Below, in pieces: positions 1-10,566 of a stretch of DNA of 64,000 nucleotides. This DNA is from Byssochlamys sp. IMV 00236. Its lineage: Eukaryota; Ascomycota; Eurotiomycetes; Eurotiales; Thermoascaceae. Under the pieces are notes generated by a model that ran no database searches, had not been told where the DNA came from, and was given only the letters and a program-made list of their open reading frames with translations. The stretch is from assembly GCA_001931875.2 (NCBI GenBank), contig MSJH02000799.1, positions 186,001 to 250,000 of the forward strand, written 5' to 3'. Positions within the stretch are counted from its first letter, which is position 1. Every line of letters starts with the position of its first letter. The position numbers and the translations under genes were made by a program.

Positions 1-480
1 ATAAGAGCCCCCGAAGCTCGATTTGAGCCAACAACACCACTCACTTGCTCATCTGATATCTGGACGCTTGCATGTACCATCTGGGAAATTGTAGCCCAAC
101 GATCCCTATTCGAAGGCTTCCTCACAAACGAAGACGACATGACTTGCCAGCAAATCGCAGCACTGGGCCCGCTCCCGACTGAATGGTGGGAGAGATGGGA
201 AGGCCGTGGAAACCACTTCACCGATAACGGCGAGCCAAATAACAGAGCTACATCCCAGTATAGGTCGTTAGAGGATCTCTTCGAATTAAATATCCAGCAA
301 CCGCGGACTCAGGCGGGGATGCCGCCACTTGAATCGAGTGAGCGAGATGCTCTCTTCGCGATGTTGCGTCCAATGCTTTCTTTTAAGCCTGAGAATCGTT
401 CGTCTGCCCAGCAGGTTCTCGAATCGGAATGGATGGTGAAATGGGCTATTCCCGAGTATCAGAAGATTCGAAGCTCGTAG
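1..480 (+). CDS. SRPK-type serine/threonine protein kinase, C-terminal end (5' partial)
   Basis: The reading frame is open from the first base and stops at 478-480; only the last 159 residues are in the window. It begins with the APE block of kinase subdomain VIII (RAPEA), followed by the subdomain IX signature SSDIWTLACTIWEI and then LFEG. The tail contains LFAMLRPMLSFKPENRSSAQQVLESEWM, which is subdomain XI with its conserved Arg and the terminal helix. The long gap between subdomains IX and XI, with its acidic and tryptophan-rich text (EWWERWEGRG), is usual for fungal SRPK-like kinases, which phosphorylate SR-type and other Arg/Ser-rich proteins. The ATP-binding and catalytic loops lie upstream of the window, so activity cannot be judged. 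It reads like an ordinary gene 3' end with a stop and no decay. Confidence 0.85.
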   Translation: MRAPEARFEPTTPLTCSSDIWTLACTIWEIVAQRSLFEGFLTNEDDMTCQQIAALGPLPTEWWERWEGRGNHFTDNGEPNNRATSQYRSLEDLFELNIQQPRTQAGMPPLESSERDALFAMLRPMLSFKPENRSSAQQVLESEWMVKWAIPEYQKIRSS

Positions 481-1501
481 GAAAGCTAGTAGTGGTCTGT
501 CGCAATTTGATATAGAATTCTTCCTTCCCCCCACCCCCGATGAATCGTGGTCAAGACCCGTCTAAGGTTCCAGCATCGGAAGAAACCAGACCACGAAAAA
601 GAAAACGGGACAGTACCTAAAGGGGTTTACGAAGTCTCGCAGACATCTTGGGCCTCCCAAGCTAAGATTTTCTGGGTTAAGTATCTAATATAGTTAACTG
701 CTCTTAACTATCAGATCGGCGATTCTTATTACTTTAGTGGTCGAGATCCGTTCGATTTGTGATTACGAGTCTTGTGGATTCCACCAGGTAATATTATAAC
801 TATTGGTCTAGGAAAGGGATGTTATGGTGTTGATGATTGGTTTGAGTATTATTTATTGAAATGAACATGTACATGAGAATGTGATCCTATGTACTGTACT
901 GTACTTTGTGCTCAGTAGTATGATGAGTATACTGTGAAGTACTGGAGATATGCATACACATATACATATATATGTATGAATAGAATAGGCGCGAGAGCAT
1001 GACCTTTTCCATATTTCGGAAGTTGGAAGTTTGCATGCAGACTATTACGCCTTGCGCAGTCTGTCGATACCCCCTTTTACTCGGCCATGAAATGAATGAA
1101 TGGGACAGATGTTCTTCCTTGCATGCACCACTGGGATGTGCCAAGCGGAAGAAATGAATGTCATCTGGTCATGTCGTCATGGTGAGAACTGCGATACAGC
1201 GTCGCTGTTCAATCATCCGAGGGCAGTCGTGATGCCACTACGGGAATGAAATATCCTTCGTGAGGAATGGAGTGGTCTGGCATGGCCGGCGTCCTGAAAT
1301 GTCTCCGGCTGTAACCGAATTGGTTGCATGATCCCAGTATAGGGTCTAAGCGGATGAGTCGCGGGAGAGCGGCGGTTAAATTCACCGCTGTGCAATGAGG
1401 AGAGGTCCGGATTGCGCATGCATTATCCTTGGGTTGGTTTTGTGACGTATTCGAACGCGAAAAGAGAAATTTGTCTCACGTATTCGTTTAAGCACTTTTG
1501 A
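481..1501. other. Intergenic region
   Basis: This lies between the 3' end of the kinase and the 3' end of the following minus-strand gene, so it is a convergent spacer. It is AT-rich with a short TATATATG run near 960-975. I see no coding signal; the small open frames have no recognisable content. Confidence 0.6.
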
Positions 1502-2502
1502 TCAAGACGTCAATGATCGAGTTCTGGGGAAAGTTGGTCGGGGTGAATGCATAGTGAGCTCCAGCGGCTTGAGTCTCTGGCCGTTTCGACACAGCAACCG
1601 CCAGTACGAGACAACCGCCCTCAATATCCACTCTTGTTCTTCTCTGGTCATCCTCAATTGCCGTCGAGCCATACTGGAAGGCTGCAGTGCAATGGTCCGC
1701 ACGTGGTAACGACAGGGCCCGCGCGCAGCGACGCAGCTGGTGGTGCAGCCGGGGTGCAGTCTGTCCATGTGCACTTCTTTGTGGTCTCTCAATTCGAGAC
1801 ATTGAGATATCAGCTGCTTAATGCCATTCTCCAGTGCCCATGCTCGGTACTCAATCTCTGGCCAAAAGGCATCCCCCCAGAATTGGTCTTCACGGACGGC
1901 AGTCTCTACTGCGCCTAACCAGAAATCAAAGGACAGCAGTCGACGCTTGGCGTCAGGAACTACCGTCTCTTGAATATAATCTGAGAGCAGACAGGCGACA
2001 GCGGTAATACGGATGGTCGGTTCCGAATCCAGCACATACAACACCACACACGCAGGACATCCCTGGGTGGAGCACCAGTCGTGCTCTTCTGCGAGGAAAC
2101 AATTCAGCCAGGAATAGGCACTGCGCGCATCGCCGCGAAAAGCAAGTTCTGCATCCGCAGATTTCCGATCCTGCAGACGGTGCGAGGCAACTTGTGTAGC
2201 ATATTTATGGATCTTGAATAGAGGCGCGAAAATAGCATGGAGGATGTCACGGTGCAGTCGAAAGGCGGACAATTCCTCCGGGGAACATGACTGCTGGTGG
2301 AAGGGGCAGAAGCTTCAGAGCGTTAGTATATTCCAACGACGGAGAGGCAGCGTGGCATTCTTCAAGCATACCTCAGTGTACCCGTCTCCTGCTCAATTCG
2401 TTCGAGACGTTGGCGCAAGACCGTGAACTCCTCGTTGCGCTCCAACTCTCTCAGGTCCGCCTCGCGGATTCTGAATGGCGAATTTGTACTAGAAGTAGAC
2501 AT
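1502..2502 (-). CDS. Hypothetical protein with Cys/His clusters, 313 aa, two exons
   Basis: I do not recognise this protein. Exon 1 is 2312-side bounded as 2372-2502 and starts with ATG at 2502. A 59-nt intron (2313-2371, GTATGC...GAAG, with CTAAC just before the acceptor) joins it to exon 2 (1502-2312). The frame is then open for 314 codons. The N-terminus (about residues 10-44) is charged and predicted to be coiled coil. Three Cys/His groups follow: FCPFHQQSC near residue 46, WCSTQGCPAC near 130, and HPGCTTSCVAARGPCRYH near 225. These could bind a metal or form disulfides. No signal peptide or membrane segment is visible. The last about 20 residues are low in content, so a further 3' intron is possible. 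The nearest upstream gene on this strand is the P450 at 5380-7221, nearly 3 kb away. Confidence 0.6.
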
Positions 2503-5379
2503 TGTTTTGGTGATCGGCCAGTGTTATCGCCAATGCTGTTCCTTCCCCTTCTCCGCTTACTCTGCTGGAGTAAGCAAGGCGAGGCGTTTTATCTTTAACC
2601 AGTGTACACTCGGGCAGAAAGACCGATTCTATACACTCAGCTGACGATAGTAATAACCCCAATTGCCCGGATTGTATTCCAATGGTTGAGAAAAGGATGA
2701 CGTCGGCGTCCGTATTTCGCGAGGTTCGACGCTCTAGAAGAGTCCGTGAGAGTGTCGTCGGAAGCGAGCGACAAATCAGATCAGGAGACGCGGTTCTCAA
2801 GTCGAGTAAGAGATCGTGTGTCATTCACATCTGCGATATCGTCACGATTCGTGTTCTGTCGCAGGATCATGAATGGCATTGGGCGGTTGACGTCTTCGAC
2901 TGGAATGGCGTTATCCGGTCACCGCTAAATCTAATTGAACCGATGTTGCGGCCAGCGAACGATCAATGGTTATTATTATTGTTGTTGTTGTCTGTCGAGT
3001 GAAGCTTGTGGAGCTGTGAAGAGATAAAAAGTCACAGTTTAATTAATTAGAGAACTCGAGACAGAAGACAGTGTCAGTTGCGATCATGTGAGGTCACGCT
3101 GTGCACTTTGAGGACCGCCGGAAACGTTGATCAAACGAAGATCGCCTGTCTACTACAAATCCAAAAGCGCGAGGAGGGACAATCGCCGCCCTTATCACAT
3201 CATTCCTTTTTTTCTAGCTCATCTATCCAAGACCCTGGTTACGTGGATATCGGGCGTCAGGAGAGCGATTCCTGTTTCTCCCGCCTAGTCTAATTAGCAT
3301 GGTGAACCCTTTTCCCCGCCATCCTTCGTTCTACAGAGCACCGTGTGCGACAACTCGTGGTTCCCATCGAATCGCTGTGCTCCGAGGCCCATGCATTCCT
3401 ACCTGGTGCCGCTCTCGCTCGGTTTTGGGCGCTACGGAGGACAAAACCGAACAACTGAGCGTCCACATGGTGGGTGGCATGTCAGAAACCTGCGCCGATA
3501 AACGCTGATTGACGATGCATAGACCACGGTCCAGGTCTTGCCAAGACAGAGACCTGGACGGGAATAGCAATAGCCTCAGCATATCAGCACGCCCTAAGCT
3601 GCCCCAGGTCGGGGACTCGAACGCCTCCCAGTTCTGCACGGCGCTCTCATCTCCGCACGCAGCCTCCCAGCTTATTGGAAGGCATTCGTCCACATGGTCA
3701 AGGCGTGCTAAGGGAGGCAGCCATCTGATGGCGAAAAGAGAACAACTGAGACAGGCACGATAAGAGAGTGTGTCTTCGGCCGACGCGAAGCAAGAAAGAA
3801 AAATTCTGAAAAATCTGAAGCTGATTTCAGATCCGTGGATTGTCCCGTCACAGATTCAGGGACAATGTAACGGGAGTCGTAATAAGCCCAACTTGGATGT
3901 CGATCTTTCGATATTATTACTTTGACCGGGTGCCTGAGTCGGTGATTGGAACCGATTTCGCGAGTGAGTGGGTTCTTCCTCATCTCCGAGCGACTAGCAA
4001 GTGTATGCAGTGGGCCGCTGTATGAGGTCCGTCAAAGGAGAGATACGCTAAAGATCTTTTCAAGTCTTAAATTAAATCCTGGTTATCGGGAGCCATGAGG
4101 TCACCGACAGCGATAACTATCTGGTGTAACTAGATTATCTTGTCTTTTTCTTCGAAGCTTGATCTCCTGCCGTCCTGATGCCGAGACTGAACCACGGGAG
4201 ACATCGTCTAGGTCAGTAGTATCCTTTCAGTCGGGAGCACTCCCGTTGCATGAAACCCGCCAGACTATCAACTCTGTTATATCAGAAACGAGGATGTGTA
4301 CTGTATCCACAGCTCATAGCTGGGAAAAGAGCAGACCCGAAGCTGAAGTCAAAAATATTTTCTCTGGATCTCATTCCTCTTTTGCCAGGAAGGTAACCGT
4401 GAAGTACAACTTGCATCTGGGGCCCTGATCTGTGTAACTACGTTATTGAACATGGGTAGCCATTTCTCCAATGAGCCAGTTTTATGCCAACCTGGTGGCC
4501 ATTGGAGTGACACTCAATAGACAATAACTAATGCATCACCTGTTGATAATAACATCATCCAGGCCATCCAAGCAAGCTAATCCCGTCGTTCATGGCCCTT
4601 GTCAATTGCGCTCGCAGAATTCCCCCTTCATGAGGCCCTTAGTTACAGACGCAACGGATAGAAGAGCAAACAAGTCTTCGACTACTATCTACCTCAATAA
4701 TATTTAGTTCTCACCATATCTAGACCAGCAACTCCATTCTACCGACCCCGATCTCCTCTTCTTCCAGTCACTGTCTTTCTGCCGACCATCGGGCCGATTC
4801 GGAGGATATTCGGCAAAGATACCATAGATAGATAGTATCCACTGGACCAGCGGAAAGGGTAAGGCGTGATTCCCTTCTACCTTTTTCGTCGTCGATCATG
4901 ATGAACATGCCCCGTGCTTTGGTGACAGGTTCCAGATTAAATATGATCGCTGTGACGATCACGGAGTAAGTGAACACCAGACGCGTAATGTCCGATAGAT
5001 AGATCGATGATCGAACAATTAAGGTAAGGTCGGATGTGGACGGATTTGGACATTATTAATGTTGTGAAAGGGGACATAACATGGTGGATGGATTCGATGG
5101 TTTAGTGGATGATCATGGATGATTTCGGGAGATTTGGAGGTTAGTTACTGTAGATAGTTATTGGTAGCTAGTTAACTAGTTAGTTATTTTGGGATTCTTA
5201 ACTACTTAAGCATTGTGAATATTCTAGCGCTGATGCCAATTTTTAAAAAAGAGGTCAAATTGTTAAACATATTCATTCATACTGTAGCTTTTTGTTTCAA
5301 TATATACACCTTCCACATGCAATGCATAGATAGAATATCACTCAAACACTCATACAACCACCATGTGCAAAAGAGAAAT
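2503..5379. other. Long intergenic region, no gene seen
   Basis: This 2.9-kb stretch contains short simple-sequence tracts (TTATTATTATTGTTGTTGTTG near 2970; GATA-rich near 4825 and 4995; TTAGTTA-type repeats near 5140-5190). The many open frames under 100 codons overlap each other on both strands and carry no recognisable domains. The 5100-5215 part probably holds the 3' UTR region of the P450 on the minus strand. Confidence 0.5.
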
Positions 5380-7221
5380 TTAAAACACCTCATTCTTCGT
5401 AAATTCCGCCCAATCCTTCTGGTACTGAATACTCTTGATACCCTCCGGATACCGGTTCAAGAGTTCCTTGGCATTATCCCAAGCCTTCAATACCATCTTC
5501 GATTTCGCTGGATCTCGTTCTACCATCTTATATTGGAAGGGGACAGGACGGCAGACAATTCCCTGTGTGACTGCCTCGGTGGACACCGGGATGGGCTTGC
5601 CGTTCTCGTCCAAGGCGTGCTCGAAGCTGAAGGCCCAGAGCATGTAGGCGATTCCGAGGAACAGGGAGCGTTCAGCGATATTCAGACCAGGGCAGACACG
5701 ACGACCGGCTCCGAACTGGATTATGGTCAGTATTTCACATTCTCGATAGGTCGGTCAACTTTCCGAGTCTCTGCTATTTATCTGATTACTCACCGTGAAA
5801 TGGTCGCGCTTATAAGGATCAGAGAGCGTAGCACTTTCTTGCGCACGGAGGAAGTCATTCTTGTAGCGGTCCGGGTCAAAGTTACGAGGGTTCGGATATC
5901 TCTCTGGGTCGTTGTTCAAGGCCCAGACGTTGACCATGACGCCAGTCTTAGCGGGGAGTTTGTATCCGTTGTATTCGTCGTCGTTAGTCGTAGCATGCGG
6001 GACGATTCCGAGGATACTCGAAGGCAGGAAACGGAGAGATTCCTTAACGACACCGCGAATGTACTGGAGGTCTGATTCGTCTGCCATTGTAGGGAGACGG
6101 TTGGGGCCAATCACTCGGTCGATCTCCGCTTGGGCTATGTGGATTGTAAGCGATTTAAACAGCTGCAAGCAAGAAGGGGGAAGTTGGATCATACCTTTCT
6201 TCTGCACTTCGGGGAAATTGATCATCGCGACAGCGAACGAGAGGAAGATAGACGCCGTGGTATCTGAGCCGGCTTCAAGCAGAGTTCCACTGACATAGCT
6301 TGCCCAGTCGTCCGTAAAGCCATCCTTCTCCTGTCTCTTAAACATGTCCTCACAGAAAGCCCCAGTGATAATGCCCTTTTCCATTCTCTCTTTAACTTTC
6401 AGCATGTATGATTTATACAAAGCGATTTCCTCCTTGTGTAGCTCCTTTCCCCGTTTCTTGCTCGGGTTGATAAAATCGGGGAGGAGACGAAGAATGGGGA
6501 AGTAGTCCAGCATCGACGCAGACACCTGAGAAGCGACGGCGAATTGTTCGAAACCCTGAAAACAATTCAGTTAGAAACGAGTCTAAATTCAATGCCATGT
6601 TTCGCAAATATCTACCTCGTATATCTGCTTGACCTCGGGGTCGTTGAAGGCCAAACTCCGCCATCCGAAAGCGATGCTGGTGACTAGACTTGTGCTATAT
6701 CTCCGGACGTGGTCGTGGTACTTGTTGGGTCTCTTTACCATATCCGCTAACATCTGTCTCAATTCCAGCTCCTGGAACGGGATGTAGTTGACGGCAGTTT
6801 TGATATTGAGCAGATTATGGATCATCTTGCGCGCTTTCCGCCAGCCCTCATCATACTGCATCAGGACCAGACGATAGCCGCCGGAAATTAGCGTCTGGCC
6901 AACATACATCTCGGGACGGGACGAGTAGTTGTTGGAGCGCAAGTCAATCAGATCTTTCACGATTTTAGGGGAGTTAATGACCACCATGCGTTGGTTTCCC
7001 AGCATGACTGAATACATGTCGCCATATTCTTCCGCCCATTTCTTGAATTGGACGTGCACATCTTTATCGGGCATTTGGTGCAGGTTTCCAAGGATCGGTA
7101 CCGTGGGAGGACCAGGAGGCATGCCCTTCGGCCTGCTGCCGACTTGCAACAGCTTGTAAAGACAAAACAGCAGTGCCGCCGCGGCGACCGCGACTGACGG
7201 CGAGATTGGAAGCTCACTCAT
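5380..7221 (-). CDS. Cytochrome P450 monooxygenase, 547 aa, four exons
   Basis: This is a class II microsomal P450, a haem-thiolate monooxygenase that takes electrons from NADPH-P450 reductase at the endoplasmic reticulum. Exons are 6616-7221, 6195-6555, 5794-6134 and 5380-5715; the introns are 60, 60 and 78 nt with GT/AG ends and phases that join exactly. An N-terminal anchor (about residues 8-25) is followed by the proline hinge MPPGPPTVPILGNLHQ. The I-helix oxygen-binding motif AGSDTT lies at about 297-302, the K-helix ExxR (ESLR) at 354-357, a DPDRY segment stands in the PERF position, and the haem loop FGAGRRVCPG has the thiolate Cys444. The sequence style is close to the OrdA/CYP64-like fungal P450s, but the substrate cannot be told. 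No PKS, NRPS or terpene synthase lies within the window, so it appears to stand alone. Confidence 0.92.
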
Positions 7222-9075
7222 CTTGAAGTGGTCAAGCTTCGAGTAAGTGTAGCCGGGAAAATCGAGAGACAGTTAGTATGAGAACATCCTCGAGGTAGAG
7301 ACGGGGACGCAGATATATTAAGCATCTCAGCCTTATGCGATAACGCTTCGACCCCAAGCTACAAATCGTCTTGACAACTGTGAATACTGACATTATTAAT
7401 TAGGAAGGTAGTTATCTTGCGTTTTGGGCCTTCTCAAGGGTGGGGGAGTACCGTATGATCTCCATGGTTAAAATAGGATTTAAGCTGCTTACTTAGGGTG
7501 GGGTGTCAATTTTGCTAGAGTTAAGTATGTATATTGACTGAACATTAAAATAGTCGAGTCTTGTAAATAGCCATTGTCTCAATAAACTGGCTCGAATACC
7601 TTCATGATGAATATCTCCTTGATGAGTAGCTATTGGGGATAGTCCACTGCTTCCGTGCATTGAGTATCGAAAAGTGTGGTACCTACGAAAGCAGATTCAA
7701 TCACACAACAACTCATCGTCCATGAAGTCGACAGAGTCGGGATCTGCAAGAGTGGGATAGAGCGGCTCTCTGGACATAAGCGTCCGGCTAAGAATGTAAC
7801 TAACGCGCTAAGCTGGGGAGAGCTGGGGAATTCCCGACGCCTTCAGCCGATAAGAAGGATGATAACTTATCAATTCTCTCGATACTCAACCATAAGTACG
7901 TAGCACCGCCATTGCTGGAGTTGATTGGCTGCGCTTCGCTTCTTTGACAATCGATACAGTGCGTTGAATTGAATATGTTAATATGTAATGACAGGAATTG
8001 TGTGGATCCAGCAATTCTTTAGATACATAGCCCGGTCGTCCCGGCTCAGCTCACTTTCTCGAGTCTCTGGCCTGTTGATGCGCCGAGTCTATCTTTTGTG
8101 TGTTATCTAAGGGAGGCTTCCAGCTCTCTAATCTGCTCAAAGAAAAGTGCTGCTCGTCATCTCAGCCTCTTCATATATCTCCTCCGGAAGCACAGCGACA
8201 AGACCTTCGCGTTTCGCCTCAGTAGGGACGCTTGTCCGAGCGTTCTTGAGCGGGATAGAAACTGCTCTATCTAAGGCCTGCAAAGATCCATAGCATTTTT
8301 TGTTGGTCTCGAATATATCAGTGATGAAAATCGAATCAATGGGATTTACAGATAATACCGATCATTCACATTGTCCGGGAGAGAGATACGACGAGGTCTT
8401 CTACACCATCGCCGTTGATATCACAAGGAAGGACGGTGATTCCCGGGGTCTCGTCGATTTCGAACACGCCAAGCGACGTATCTCGACTGATTTAGATGGC
8501 CTGTAGCGCTCAGTGACTACCATAGCATGTAACTGCAGCACCTTGCCGGTTGTGGCGTTTGCGCTCAGCCGGTTGAGTCTCTTCCTCTGAGGCGTCATCA
8601 TTCAGCCAAGACGCGTTCTCAATGAATCAAGATCCATTTCCGCCATAGCTGCACCAGGAGACTCGTTAGTTAGACAAGAGACTTTAAAAGAGAGAAAGGG
8701 GAGTAGTAAGAGAAGGGGAGACAGCCTGCTGGAAATCCTCAAGGACCAGAACTCTACCGGTAATGTCTCCAGACCGACAGGAGCTTTATTTTCTTTTTGT
8801 TTTCATTTTATTTTTTGTTTTCACTATTAACAGATGGACTATTTGCAAATATCCATTTGTTAAACACTGCAAGGTTTCTGTTCTTATACCAATCTCGTCT
8901 TGCAGCTGTGCCACAAGGGACACGCGGCGGTCGTCATTAGCGGCAGTGTCCACGCAGCGCCTCAGGCCCCAGTGATTGTACAGTACTCTTCGTCTACCCG
9001 CTGGCTCACCACTCTGTTTCTCTTCCTACAAAGGGTATCCTACTGTGCTACATATATGTATGTGACATCGCCATC
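7222..9075. other. Intergenic region between divergent genes, with a possible gene relic
   Basis: This region separates the start of the minus-strand P450 from the start of the plus-strand mannosyltransferase, so both promoters lie here. The only coding-like text is on the minus strand at about 8366-8494, an open frame containing the calcium-loop-like sequence DINGDGVED. It is flanked by stops and is treated under findings. The rest carries no signal that I recognise. Confidence 0.5.
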
Positions 9076-10566
9076 ATGCTTGTTGGTCGCTGGACCAAGC
9101 TGACGGCAATTTTACTTGCCGGGTGTGTGTTTTTGATCTTGTCGTCACTGTATCTTTACGCGCGCCCGGATAATAGAGTGCGGACCAGCGACAACCTTGG
9201 CGCTTCTCCTGAAATACCTCACAGTGGTTTCTGGCAGGATTTCCTGCATCTGCTAGAAATCCATGCGCCAAAGTGTCCCTCTATTCAGCGATATGGGTCT
9301 GCAGGGGCCATCGGATTCAGTGCGGTCGAACCGCCACAGAGACCTGACCTCATAGCCGATCCTGACGGCTGCCGGCTGCCGATGCAACAAGCGCATGATA
9401 GCTTTGTCGAGTCTATACAAGAGCCAAGGCAGTTGGTACCGATGCACGTTCCTGGAACTAGCGGTATCGTTTCTTCAGCGGGAGGAAGCCTACTCCCGGT
9501 GTTCGTTACCTCGTTGAGGATGCTCCGCCGGACTGGATCGACTCTTCCAGTCGAGCTCTTTGTCAAGGACTGGAGCGAATACGAAGCTGAGATCTGTGAA
9601 GATGTTCTTCCTTCCCTCAACGCTCGATGTATTGTTCTTTCTGACGTCCTAGACGACGGAAGAGGCGCCAAGGTCCCGATTGCCCATTACCAAATCAAGA
9701 TATTTGCCGTTCTCTCATCGTCCTTTGAGACAGTCATCTGGATGGACGCTGATTGTTTCCCCCTTCATGATCCGAAAGACCTACTGTACTCAGAGCCTTT
9801 TATGTCGAACGGTCTGGTCACATGGCCGGACTTTTGGGCGTCGACAGCGTCACCTCTGTATTTTGATATCTCTCGACAACAAGCACCTCCCATAGATCTT
9901 CGCGCGTCGTCGGAGACAGGCGTGTTCTTAGTTTCCAAGCAGAGCCATCTCTCGAGTCTGCTTCTGGCTGCTTACTACAATTTCTACGGACCATCTCACT
10001 ATTTCACGCTGCTCTCTCAAGGTGCTCCGGGAGAAGGCGACAAGGAGACATTTATCCACGCGGCGTCCGCTTTGGGACAAAGCTTCTATACTGTCAGCGA
10101 ACCAGTTAGGCCAATAGGCCATCCAAAAGCTGATGGAAAGGTGTCTGGATCAGCCATGGTCCAGGCGGATCCTGTTGAAGATTTTAAGCTGACTAGCCAA
10201 GATAAATGGCGAGTGAAGGATCCTTCTGTCGCCAAGGCCCCACGTGTATTTTTCATCCATGCGCATTATCCCAAATTTAATCCGGGCGAGAACTTGTTCG
10301 GCGATAAGTGGGAGACAGCCCCGACGCTCGGTTCGAACGGGGAAGACAGCAGAGCTTGGACGGTCCCGAAAGAGACACTGACACGATTCGGACATGACGC
10401 TGAAAAGGCTTACTGGGAGGAGATCAAATGGACTAGCTGCCAGCTGGAGAGAAAGTTTGGATCTTGGAAGAGGAAGTCGGGCATCTGCAATAGAGTCCGG
10501 GAATACTGGGAACATGTCTTTGAAACGCACAACGCAAATGATCCTATTTTTGTCGACAACTCATGA
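9076..10566 (+). CDS. Type II membrane alpha-mannosyltransferase-like glycosyltransferase, 496 aa
   Basis: This is a single-exon gene. A short cytoplasmic N-terminus is followed by one signal-anchor helix (about residues 9-29), giving Golgi type II topology. The lumenal region contains PVFVTSLRMLRRTGSTLPVE and VIWMDADCFPLHDP; the DAD at 224-226 is the metal- and nucleotide-sugar-binding DxD motif. Together these match the fungal mannosyltransferase putative family that includes Mnn1/Mnn2-type alpha-mannosyltransferases. The expected reaction is transfer of mannose from GDP-mannose to N- or O-linked glycans of wall proteins; linkage and acceptor are inference. The start ATG at 9076 is the first in the frame and sits directly before the anchor. 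There are no frameshifts and the length is normal for the family. Confidence 0.85.
   Translation: MLVGRWTKLTAILLAGCVFLILSSLYLYARPDNRVRTSDNLGASPEIPHSGFWQDFLHLLEIHAPKCPSIQRYGSAGAIGFSAVEPPQRPDLIADPDGCRLPMQQAHDSFVESIQEPRQLVPMHVPGTSGIVSSAGGSLLPVFVTSLRMLRRTGSTLPVELFVKDWSEYEAEICEDVLPSLNARCIVLSDVLDDGRGAKVPIAHYQIKIFAVLSSSFETVIWMDADCFPLHDPKDLLYSEPFMSNGLVTWPDFWASTASPLYFDISRQQAPPIDLRASSETGVFLVSKQSHLSSLLLAAYYNFYGPSHYFTLLSQGAPGEGDKETFIHAASALGQSFYTVSEPVRPIGHPKADGKVSGSAMVQADPVEDFKLTSQDKWRVKDPSVAKAPRVFFIHAHYPKFNPGENLFGDKWETAPTLGSNGEDSRAWTVPKETLTRFGHDAEKAYWEEIKWTSCQLERKFGSWKRKSGICNRVREYWEHVFETHNANDPIFVDNS

Noticed and set aside
3600..3640. tRNA-like T-loop text on the minus strand (GGCGTTCGAGTCCCC)
   Set aside because: The flanking bases do not pair as a T-stem, and no acceptor stem or anticodon arm can be built around it.
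5215..6075. 286-codon plus-strand open frame
   Set aside because: It lies antisense to the last two exons and an intron of the P450 gene and has no recognisable content. The minus-strand P450 explains the coding signal.
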